Below are positions 8,996-17,176 of a DNA stretch of 20,132 nucleotides, piece by piece (position 1 is the stretch's first letter; each line of letters opens with the position of its first letter). The notes under the pieces were generated by a model that made no database searches, was not told the DNA's origin, and saw nothing but the letters and a program-made list of their open reading frames with translations. A program made the position numbers and the translations under genes. Source of the stretch: Trichosphaerium sp. ATCC 40318 (lineage: Eukaryota; Discosea; Flabellinia; Trichosidae). The stretch lies in assembly GCA_038496445.1 (NCBI GenBank), contig JALMLS010000567.1:1-20132 (forward strand), in the 5' to 3' direction.

Positions 8996-10349
8996 TTATG
9001 ACCTTCCTGTTGTGATAACACAAGGTGAATTTTTCACGTGTTCTCCACCTATCATAATACGTATTTCGTATTCAGAATTTTGTTCTGTAGGTGTGAAAGA
9101 AACTGAGCAATTGCCTTGTTTGTAAGGATTAACATTACTGCTTGGGTCAACTTCATTCTATCGTACCATCTTGATGATCTCTCAGTTTAACACCTTTGAG
9201 TTTATTTCCTTGGCCATCAACATCAAGACTAGCACCACCTGAGGTTAAACAAATTGTGAGCTATTGCATAGATTGTTGTGTAATTTGTTCCAAACTGTAC
9301 CATTCAATACAGAAGCTCCGTTCATATCCTTTACTTGGATAGTTATAGTTACTTGTTCATTTGCTTTTGCGTGCTTAGAATAGAAAGCTTCGGAATGTGT
9401 AGCATGTGCGTGTTTAACTGAAATCATGTCAGCAAATTGTTGTACATTTGTTCTCAATAGAAGTGACGTACTCTCGGAGCAGCTGACCTCAACATTTTGA
9501 AAATATGTATCTGTACCAACAAGCAAAGAGAATATGTGCTTTACCGGCTTTGTTGGCATAAATTCAAAAGAGTAAGAACAATCCTACACGGGAATTAGAA
9601 TATCTTATAGCAAAAAACAGTTGTTGGATAAAGCGGACGGCCGTACTCTATTATCTGAAGGTGTTATACGCATACGTGATGGTTCACTAAAAATCCAATT
9701 TATTTCATCTACTGGTAGCCTTCGAGACCTTCCCTATCAATGGTTATGATCCAGTTTGCAGAAAAAGTTGCTTTGATTTTAAACCGTTTTTTTTTGGGAT
9801 ATCTCACCGTCTCATCCTTTGACAGTACAACCCATCTTGCTTTTTGACCAACGAACATCTCAGTAGGTCCCATTAAGGACAAATGACGTTCCTTTATAGA
9901 CTTTAGAGAAACAATTGCCGTTTCTTAAAAAACCAGTAAAACCAAAAGCGTACGCCTCTAAAATCGCTGAGAGGCGATTCAATACGGTATTTTGCCATTT
10001 CTTCTTCGTCTCTGGCGCTAAGAGCTCCAGATATATCGGATAGAAGCTTAGATAGATCATTTCCTACACTGGCGCTATCACCTGTACTTTTGGGTACTAA
10101 ACGAGGCACAATAGGTGTAACAACGCGTGGAGATGCCTGTGGAGTGATACTACCACCATAAGTACTTATTTCTGCAACGAGTTGCGCTAGTTCGTTTTCT
10201 ATCATGTCGCTATCATCTTAGGCGCATGATTAGAAATAGAAAGCAAAAGTATAATAAACCGAACCAGCTTTTACAACAGGAGCAGCCTTTTCTTGCTTCT
10301 CTACGCGAGGAGATTCCAATTGTGATATTAGTGAGTCAATATCGTCCAT
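8996..10349 (-). CDS. Filamin/ABP280-repeat protein, with an apparent frameshift near the C-terminus
   Basis: Exons in transcript order: 10349-10265, 10216-9954, 9900-9729, 9647-9619, 9583-9301 and 9238-9153, where the frame meets TGA (305 aa). The N-terminus MDDIDSLISQLESPRVEKQE and the next ~95 residues are acidic and low complexity. From about residue 117 the protein has filamin-type Ig repeats: LMGPTEMFVGQKARWVV, SYSFEFMPTKPVKHIFSLLV (compare the usual xYxPTKPGxHxI) and then a second start, HAKANEQVTITIQVKDMNGA. The end of that repeat continues in another frame at 9152-8996: VDPSSNVNPYKQGNCSVSF, TPTEQNSEYEIRIMIGGEHV and KNSPCVITTGRS, stop at 8996. Joining needs a 4-nt shift at 'GAATGAAG', where GAA appears duplicated. 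Either the gene is truncated, recently broken, or the read has an error. Filamin repeats usually cross-link actin or scaffold signalling. Confidence 0.72.
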
Positions 10350-10576
10350 TTCAGTTTTGTTCTAATTGCAAAAATAAGAATGCAGCGAGGCTTGCGAATA
10401 AAAAAAGTCCAACGAAGTCCAACACAATCAAAATGTCACCCTAGCACAAAAACACCACAAAACGATTCACTTTTTCGGCACTTGTCGTTAGCGAGTCTAC
10501 ACAGCTAAGTACATTAAACGACGCAATAGTATAAGGCTTAATTATAAAAGTTGCACACGTGCTTTGTTTTTAGTTT

Positions 10577-11242
10577 TTAGTATCTAATGCCTTGTCCATC
10601 CCAAAACCTGTGCTCACCTGCTTGTACACCTTGTATATAATAACAGCGCTGCCATATTTGTCCATTAGTATGCCAATATCTTAGTACACCGTGAACTCTA
10701 CCGTTAACGTAGTTGCATTGTTCTTTTAATTTACCATTTTCATGCCAATGTTTGTATTCTCCTTCAGTCTTACCATTTATTAGACAATACTTCTTTGCCA
10801 AGTTGCCATTTTCATGCCATTGCTTGTATTCACCTTCTATTTTACCCTCTACATAATAATATAGGGCTGCTATTTTACCGTTTTCATGCCACTCCTTGTA
10901 CTCTCCTTCTCTTTTATCATTTGCAAACTCACACTTCACCCTTACTTTGCCATCAATGTACCACCTCTTGTATTCTCCATGTAGTTTACCCTCTTTGTAT
11001 TTGCACTGCTTCTTCAGTTTCTCGGAATAAGTACCAGTATGCCACTCCTTGCTTGTTCCGTGCAGTAGACCATGATTGAAGTACTGTTGACAAGCCAGTA
11101 CTCCGTCTATTCTCTTCAACCACTTACCATTTTTGTTCAAGTCCTTATCAAACCTTGTTGTAGACGCCGCATATTTTGACATTAGAGGCCATTTAAGATA
11201 TATCTCATTGTCCAAATCAATAATATCAAGTTGCAGCTCCAC
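10577..11242 (-). CDS. MORN-like / YwqK-type repeat protein
   Basis: A single exon of 221 aa with no introns. From about residue 60 it consists of six to seven repeats of ~23 residues with the pattern GEYKxWHxNGK followed by a variable stretch and NGK: HGEYKRWYIDGK, EGEYKEWHENGK, EGEYKQWHENGN, EGEYKHWHENGK, HGVLRYWHTNGQ and AGEHRFWDGQG. This is the MORN-variant repeat annotated as 'toxin-antitoxin YwqK antitoxin' in bacteria and common in giant viruses and amoebae; the TA label says little about function here. The N-terminal ~50 residues (MELQLDIIDLDNEIYLKWPL) show no known domain and there is no signal peptide, so the protein is likely cytosolic. It is intronless, like the F-box/LRR genes beside it. 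Confidence 0.85.
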   Translation of the reverse strand: MELQLDIIDLDNEIYLKWPLMSKYAASTTRFDKDLNKNGKWLKRIDGVLACQQYFNHGLLHGTSKEWHTGTYSEKLKKQCKYKEGKLHGEYKRWYIDGKVRVKCEFANDKREGEYKEWHENGKIAALYYYVEGKIEGEYKQWHENGNLAKKYCLINGKTEGEYKHWHENGKLKEQCNYVNGRVHGVLRYWHTNGQIWQRCYYIQGVQAGEHRFWDGQGIRY

Positions 11243-11686
11243 AGGAAGGTGTAAAACGCTGTAGTGCTCAGCAAGCTTGACGGTACTAGTCTATTTGAGG
11301 TGATTTAGTTACGTAAAGTTAGCTAGTAATGCAGTACCTTTTTATAGTGTGCCATCCTTTATTTATGATGGACACAGCCGTTGTGAAACGATAGTGTGCC
11401 ATAGTGGTGAACTAACCAAAACCCTTTAACACAACAATCAAGTCCCTTTCTTTTTTAAATATATTAAGGCTCCTGCGTAGGAAATACCATTAAAAGAATA
11501 TCCAATACCTAGAATGTATTAGTAAAATTTTCTTAGAATTGTTAATGTCTAGATTTCGTTGCATAAACCTCAAGCATCTAAAATATAGCGCAGGTACACT
11601 TTGGTTGTAACCAAAACATCCAATTTAACAAAAACAATACAACCACCCAAACAATCAATCCTACACTGAAAGCCAAAGGATAATAC
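11243..11686. other. Intergenic region upstream of the MORN-like gene
   Basis: AT-rich sequence that likely contains the promoter of the minus-strand MORN-like gene. No coding frame, repeat or RNA gene recognised. Confidence 0.45.
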
Positions 11687-11900
11687 TTGAAACGTGTGAC
11701 AAAGACAACTGTTGCTCGATTATGTCATGGTAAAGGAGGCCGATGCTATTCACAATGTGATGAGCACTTAAAGCGTACACGAAAGTATCGTAAACAGTTG
11801 TGTAGAAGTGAAGGTATCAAAGCACTCAAGGGCGTTTATAGTATTTATCTCAAAGAGTGTAAGAACCGTGGTACAACAAAACTGGGGTCAGACAACACAA
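11687..11900 (+). pseudogene. Cys-rich frame with an LRR remnant
   Basis: An open plus-strand stretch without a convincing ATG. Its second half reads SEGIKALKGVYSIYLKECKN (about 11806-11865), which matches the LRR unit of the neighbouring F-box genes (EGIKALKDVHTI, EGVEALKNVHKI), but on the opposite strand. It is probably a fragment of another paralogue. The first half, ARLCHGKGGRCYSQCDEHLK (about 11708-11767), has C-x6-C-x3-C-x2-H spacing and a basic tail. It could be a small zinc-binding exon, but I recognise no family. Confidence 0.4.
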
Positions 11901-11937
11901 TGTCACTAGCATCTTTAGTTAACTTGCAATTTGTACT

Positions 11938-12780
11938 TTATTTAGGATTCCATGTAATGCCTAACGCTTCAACAGCTTCCTTTGTAATTGCTGTGTTTTC
12001 TCCATTGATGTCTATTGATTTGAGAAACTTCAAGTGTGGAAGACAATCACTTGTTATTCCTGGACAATTGAAAAGTGTAAGATGCTCCAGATGTACTAAC
12101 TGCTTTAACCCTTCATCTGTTATAAAAGAAAAACTTATGTCAAGATGTTTGACCTTAGTCAAACATTTAATGCCGTCATCTGTAACATAGGCACCCACAT
12201 AAATATGAACTATAGGTACATTACCAAGATGTCTAAGCCATGCGTCACATGTTCGACCAAGCACTATTGTATGTACATCTTTAAGAGCTTTTATCCCTTC
12301 AACAGTAATGTTATCACAGTTGTAAACATCTATTGTGTGTACACCACTGAGCGCTTTCAATGAAGTGTCTGTTACATTTGTTGAGCTCAAGCTAATACTA
12401 TGAATATTATGCTTTCCTCCTTGTGTCAGTAAGACGATATCTCTATCTGTAACCTTTGTATACCCAAAATCTATGGTATGAACGCCAAAAAGGCATGATA
12501 TGTCACTTTTTGATAGCTTCAAACCCCAAACAACATTAATTTTAGTGTTTTTAAGTAAAGGACTGCCTTTGAGAACAGAGAAATCAGGTATCCATTTCAA
12601 TTTAATACTTTTGAAGCCGATATTGTAGCGGATGATGTTATTGAATAGATGAGAGACTATAGAAGCTCTAATACGCTGTTTTTTATCCAAGTAGGTTAAA
12701 ATATGTGTTAACGTCTCTGGCGGAAGCTGCTGAAGCGGCTTGATTTGTTTTATTTCATGTAAGTGACGTTTTGATGACAT
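11938..12780 (-). CDS. F-box/LRR protein, paralogue 1
   Basis: A single exon of 280 aa from MSSKRHLHEI. Residues ~18-52 form an F-box: LPPETLTHILTYLDKKQRIR then SIVSHLFNNII. About eight leucine-rich repeats follow, with consensus GVHTIDxxxxxxTDxxIKALx, for example GVHTIDVYNCDNITVEGIKA and KVKHLDISFSFITDEGLKQL. F-box proteins bring substrates to SCF ubiquitin ligases through Skp1, and the LRRs are the likely substrate-binding surface; that role is inferred from the family. The stop TAA lies inside AATAAA (11937-11942). The gene closely resembles 15690-16517 along its whole length. 'GVHTI' LRR units are common in giant-virus and amoeba proteins. No introns, in contrast to most neighbours. Confidence 0.9.
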   Translation of the reverse strand: MSSKRHLHEIKQIKPLQQLPPETLTHILTYLDKKQRIRASIVSHLFNNIIRYNIGFKSIKLKWIPDFSVLKGSPLLKNTKINVVWGLKLSKSDISCLFGVHTIDFGYTKVTDRDIVLLTQGGKHNIHSISLSSTNVTDTSLKALSGVHTIDVYNCDNITVEGIKALKDVHTIVLGRTCDAWLRHLGNVPIVHIYVGAYVTDDGIKCLTKVKHLDISFSFITDEGLKQLVHLEHLTLFNCPGITSDCLPHLKFLKSIDINGENTAITKEAVEALGITWNPK

Positions 12781-12984
12781 AAGGTCAGCTATCGTTTTTT
12801 ACTATTGACCAAGGTTGAGAACTTTTCATGTTCCGACATTTTAATGGTCTATTGCGGAAGGGTAGCGACATTAGTGTTACTAGTCATGTCGACAATAGAT
12901 TTCCGTCAGGAAAACAAGCAAAACAACCATTGGTGGTATTAGTTTCTCCGATAAAAAGTACGTATGGCCGATTTGGACGATTTT
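12781..12984. other. Short intergenic stretch
   Basis: It lies upstream of F-box/LRR paralogue 1 and beside the inverted JAMM relic. A short plus-strand frame runs through both and has no domain. Nothing else seen. Confidence 0.4.
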
Positions 12985-13360
12985 CAAAGAGTCATGAAAC
13001 CTTGGCGGAAACGCCGTTACAGATCCATGCGTTACGTTCTCGGTTTGCACGTATATATTGAATACACCCAGATCGCCACCACTTGGGCTACATGTTCCAG
13101 CAATGGCACCTGGTAAATTTGGAAAGAAAGGGTGAAGGTGAAGGAATGAAACAAAAGTGTATCCTTATCTGCGCTTACAGCACTGATGTTGGAGAAACGC
13201 TGGCATCAGGTCCTAGTTGTACATAAAAGCGCCAATCATTCCCCTAAACATTACGTAAGTTAGATCTAATATGTCAACCAGACTTTCTCTTTCGAAACTG
13301 TTACAGAGCACGTGCTGCGTCAAATTGTGCTACGTTTTCCAAACACTGTATTTACGTTTT
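12985..13360 (-). pseudogene. Inverted relic of the 3' half of the JAMM-like gene
   Basis: Read on the minus strand, it follows about 8045-8380 of the intact gene, including the intact gene's 41-nt intron (GTAATGTTTAGG...AACTAGG). It was therefore copied as DNA and not from spliced mRNA. It retains SFLHLHPFFPNLPG and then CSPSGGDLGVF (minus strand of 13070-13093). The intact gene has CVPSDPDLNTF there, so the relic is nearer to the usual JAMM SPSxxD. Small deletions shift the frame after TENVTHGS, and about 60 extra nt lie near 13253-13315. This is a decayed copy and not an expressed gene. Confidence 0.75.
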
Positions 13361-13382
13361 TACAATTGATGCAATTTATTGT

Positions 13383-15243
13383 TTATATGATAAGGCAGAC
13401 TAACAAGTATCCACAAAGCAGACCAATGCTACTTTCTAATACAACTGCACTAGATATTTGAGTACTATTGTACGGAGGTGTGAATGAATCAGGGCTACTG
13501 GTTGTTGGCTCTTCGATAGGAACACCTGCTTGAGCAGGTGAGTTCGAACTACTGGGTCCTGCAGTTGACGGAGTATGTATTGGATTTGGTGATGGCGTAG
13601 TCACTGGATTAGCAATAGATGTTTTCGTTGGCGGTCGTGTAGAAGGGGGAATTGTAGTGGGTGGATCTGATGGTGGCGCTGTGGGTGGAGGTGGGCATAA
13701 GTAAGTTTCATCCGCAAAAAAAATTGACACAGTCGTTGATCCTTGGGTTACAACCTTATTTATTATTAGAATTAATATGAGTATGGATAACACGTACCAC
13801 ACCTAAACCGCATCTAGTTCCACTCTCGGCTATCCAAGCTACGTCCTGAGTTACAGGTTGATAAGGTTCATTTGGTAAGATGTTTGTAATGTGATTGTTT
13901 TCACTTGTGATGGAGAACAGAAGTGTCTGTCTACGCCCACTTGTTCTTATTACAGATGCTAAAAATGCTTTACTATCATTTGCAGCCGGAGCTATGACTA
14001 CGTTGTTAGATTTTGAATCAATTTCTATGTTTGTTGCAATAACATCTTCGTGAACTTTTTTAGGGACTTGTCGCGAATCAAAACAGTCTAGCGTAAGCTG
14101 TGTCAGTCGCACTGTATCTAAAAATAAATATGACAACACAGCAGCTTGTTTTGAAACAGGGTCATAAGCGACATCACGAAAGAAGTGAGTTGTGACACCT
14201 CTATTAGATGTAAGGTCCATCATCTAATCACGTGTAAACAAACGAGCTTTTTTGTTATTTACCTCTGTGTATGGAGAAGTGATCGTCCTTGTTTCGATGT
14301 TACTACCCCTGTGAAATAGGAAAAGAAAGCACTCATCCATAGCAACAGCTGTTGTGTCTCTGACTGGTAAAGTCATGGAGGGAATAACTAAGTGTTCATT
14401 AGTTCAAAGTACCTTAGTCAGTTGTTGTAATGTACAGTTAGTGTTCAGTTTTTTAACTTGCTTGTCCGCATTTACAAAAATAGGAAAATATGATTCTCTC
14501 ACAATCAAGTAAGTACTCGTAGCTAAAGCACACGTGTTTAGTACTAATAACTTAACAAGTTAAGTCACGTACGTCTTGCAAATGTGAAGCCGAGCTGTGC
14601 ATCATACACTGTTGTCCCAGTATGTAGTTCAAGAGGATCCGACACCGTCAAATCCTATGTAAAATTAACACTATGGAAGCTCTTCAGCACGTACTCCTCC
14701 AGTATAGCTAACAAAGCGGAGAAACATTGTATACCTTGAAGTTGCAACTGTATCTCGACTCAAAATCGCAAATTCATCCTTGCCATAAATAACTTGTACA
14801 AAAGCTGATCTCGCTGTTATTCTAACCACACTTGCTGTTCCACCAGATATTTCTACAAATTACTTGTTTATTAATAGCGCAAAGAGCGAGAAAAAAGCAG
14901 CAAATAAAACACGTGTTCTTGCCTTGTCTTGTTCCCATCATTACAGCGAACCCAGAAATTGCCAGGGATCCATCTACAGTACTAGCGATACGCACTGCTA
15001 TGCATACAACATCCCCTTTACCTGTTACTGAACCAGTTGCGATAACTGGATCACGTATGTCTTGATCAGTATCCTCAAGCACACTTTCAAAGCCTAGAGC
15101 ACGCAAATCACCCCACTCATTCAACTCCAAACCAGATGCTACTGCGTACATTTATTAGCTGGCTATACCGTATTTATAGTTGAAGGTAACATACTTCTAA
15201 ATGACAGCAATACAACAACAAACACAAGGTGCTTAGTGTTCAT
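13383..15243 (-). CDS. Secreted stalked surface protein, divergent relative of the 3982-6867 gene
   Basis: Eight exons in transcript order: 15243-15195, 15141-14923, 14852-14695, 14654-14573, 14522-14436, 14387-14263, 14223-13798 and 13754-13383. Total 1518 nt, 505 aa, with phases closing throughout. The N-terminus MNTKHLVFVVVLLSF is a signal peptide. The ~375-residue ectodomain has strand-rich units such as RYTMFLRFVSYTGG, RPTSTYLIVRESYFPIFVN and HFFRDVAYDPVSKQAAVLS, suggestive of a propeller. CPPPPTAPPSDPPTTIPPS then begins a Pro/Thr/Ser stalk that is non-repetitive, unlike the other two stalk genes. The C-terminus SSIGLLCGYLLVCLII, with no charged tail, fits a GPI signal. The intron 14853-14922 has a GC donor. 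AATAAA lies at 13375-13380, just after the stop. Shared architecture supports relation to the other stalked genes, but sequence similarity outside it is weak. Confidence 0.8.
14853..14922 (-). other. GC-AG intron
   Basis: The exon before it ends GGAACAAGACAAG and the intron begins GCAAGAACACG and ends TTTGTAG. The junction gives phase 1 in and out (CAA G|AA ATA TCT) and continues in a strongly coding frame. A GTGTTT donor 8 nt downstream would give the wrong phase. AAG|GCAAG is the usual form of the rare GC donor class. Confidence 0.7.
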
Positions 15244-15689
15244 TATGATCGATACTGGGTGCGAAAAAATCAGTATGTTTAAGTGCACATTGCTTCGCGT
15301 GCTGTTGTTTTCCACTGTGTACAAGAGTCCCTGCCTAGTACTAGGTAAAACAGTGTATACGCTTGAGATACATGATAGAGCAACTTGTTGCTAATGGAGA
15401 AATTATAACGCCGAATGTCCGGCAGCTATACCACAGTGGGTCACTCTCGCTATGTTGGTTTTGGATTTCAATGTTGAAAGTTGCCTGCAAAACGGTAAAC
15501 GCAAGGTATCTATTTTAAGAGAGCAACGTGGTATAAGTATAATATTTGAACTAGCATTCAAATACTCGTATGCACTTGAAAATTTGACAAGCAACTCAAC
15601 AGCATAAATTGTAAATGTTGTATTTTAATTGTTGTGTACAAGGAAAAATAATTGAACTTCCTTTTCTTTTTAGAATTAAGGGTGTTGGA
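15244..15689. other. Intergenic region holding dispersed repeat copy B
   Basis: It carries the likely promoter of the minus-strand stalked gene that starts at 15243, the repeat at 15306-15490, and the 3' flank of F-box/LRR paralogue 2. No coding frame is conserved. Confidence 0.5.
15306..15490. repeat. Dispersed repeat, copy B
   Basis: Second copy of the element at 3679-3835, same orientation, with several short insertions (for example around 15380-15400). Copies share CCTAGTACTAGGTAAAAC and TTGAGATACA. The level of divergence suggests an older duplication than the identical 153-nt block. Confidence 0.65.
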
Positions 15690-16517
15690 TTATTTAAGCC
15701 ACTTTATACCCAGCGCCTCAACTGCTTCTCTTGTGATATGACAGCTTTTACTGGTTGTAACGGATCTAAGAGATTTCATGTGTTTTAAACATGAGTTTGT
15801 GATATTTCTGGAATGCACTATATTAAGACGCTCTAGATTAACCAAATGCTGTAAACCTCCATCTGTTATGGTGTCACAAAAACAAAGTGTTAGATGTTTG
15901 ACATTACTCAAGGCTTTAATTCCATCATCAGTAGTCACTTGTCCTTCATAAATATCAACAGTATGAACATTAATAAGATGTTCGAGCCATGAGTCTTGTG
16001 GATTACTAAGAACGATTTTGTGAACATTCTTAAGTGCTTCTACTCCTTCAACAGTAATGTTTGGACAACGAAAAACGTCAATAGTATGTACACCAGCACC
16101 AAGAGCTTTTAAAGAAATATCTGTTACAGTTGTATTTGACAGGTTTATCGTATGAACTTGATTTGTTTGCAAAGCAAGTATAGCTTTATCACTTACTTTG
16201 GCTTGTCGTAGATCTATTTTGCGAACACCGTACAGGCAAGCCATGTTGCCAGCAGATATTTCCAAATAACTACAATCAATTAAAGTGTTTTTAAGCAACG
16301 GACTGCTCCTGAGAACGCAACAATCTGATGCTTGTTTCAAAAAAATGCGATCAAACCCAATATTGTTCCGAATGATGTCGTTAAACAAGTGAGATACTGC
16401 AGACGCTCTAATACGCTCTTTCCTTTGTAAATACCGCAAAATAAGCGTTAATACCTCTGGTGGTATCCATTGGAGACCCAGGATTTGTTTTATTGATGAT
16501 AGCTGTTTAGATGACAT
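15690..16517 (-). CDS. F-box/LRR protein, paralogue 2
   Basis: A single exon of 275 aa from MSSKQLSSIKQILGLQ. The F-box at ~18-52 reads IPPEVLTLILRYLQRKERIR then SAVSHLFNDIIR. About eight LRRs follow, such as GVRKIDLRQAKVSDKAILAL, GVHTIDVFRCPNITVEGVEA, NVKHLTLCFCDTITDGGLQH and a C-terminal unit ending REAVEALGIKWLK. It aligns end to end with the 11938-12780 gene, with a near-identical start and end, so it is a tandem-type duplicate separated by the stalked surface gene. It probably acts as an SCF substrate receptor, by family inference. Intronless. Confidence 0.9.
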   Translation of the reverse strand: MSSKQLSSIKQILGLQWIPPEVLTLILRYLQRKERIRASAVSHLFNDIIRNNIGFDRIFLKQASDCCVLRSSPLLKNTLIDCSYLEISAGNMACLYGVRKIDLRQAKVSDKAILALQTNQVHTINLSNTTVTDISLKALGAGVHTIDVFRCPNITVEGVEALKNVHKIVLSNPQDSWLEHLINVHTVDIYEGQVTTDDGIKALSNVKHLTLCFCDTITDGGLQHLVNLERLNIVHSRNITNSCLKHMKSLRSVTTSKSCHITREAVEALGIKWLK

Positions 16518-17176
16518 TGTACATGTAACGTACTTGCTTACGCCGGTCAGTTGTAATCAAACGGTTAAAAACGTTTTGTTTAGCCTCATGTATTTCTCAT
16601 TGAACTTTCTTACAGAAAAATGAGACGAATGTCCAGAGTTATAGGTTTTGTGGTTTATTTTATCACGTGATATTTTCGGTTTTTGAAACGATGGATTTTT
16701 ACATTTCGGCAGGTTCCTGAATAGGAACCATCTTTATTTTTTGCTATAATCACCTAAGCAAGCTTTTCACTAGGTTGTCGCTCGCCGATATGAGAAAAAG
16801 ACTCCTACATTATTCCTTGCAGCATCTTTTCATAGACAACATTTACATGAATGCTACTGCATAGATTTTAAGATTTGCTCTTATTGGTGTTTATAAAGGT
16901 ACTAATACGTGCTGTGCGTATTGCGAATCAAACTCCTTTGCGTAATCATAAAAAATCCCGAAAAATTCCTATTACGAGTTAAGTTTAAAGAAGGAGACAC
17001 GCTAAAACAAGACCAAAGATCAAGTTCCTGTGTTAAATAACACTTGACAAAAAGTTCACAAATAACTGACTTTGTTGCCTTAAGATTAACGACAAAGTGA
17101 ACAACACTTGATCAATTAAAAAGCATACTAGCGTTGTTAAAATTAAAGGCTATACTACTGTAGCTGATCAAAACCC
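16518..17176. other. Divergent intergenic region
   Basis: The largest gap in the window, between two gene starts (F-box/LRR paralogue 2 on minus, LamG protein on plus), so it probably contains both promoters. It is AT-rich. I found no coding frame, tRNA or clear repeat in it. Confidence 0.5.

Noticed and set aside
10226-10444. 72-codon plus-strand frame.
   Set aside because: Antisense to the first exons of the filamin-like gene, whose frame splices cleanly.
10577-11242. Reading the WHENGK repeat protein as a toxin-antitoxin component.
   Set aside because: The label comes from database naming of the YwqK repeat; no toxin partner is present and the context is eukaryotic.
14388-14412. A 25-nt intron (GTACTTT...ACTTAG) in the 505-aa gene.
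   Set aside because: Too short and out of phase; the donor GTACATT at 14435 gives a 48-nt intron in phase.
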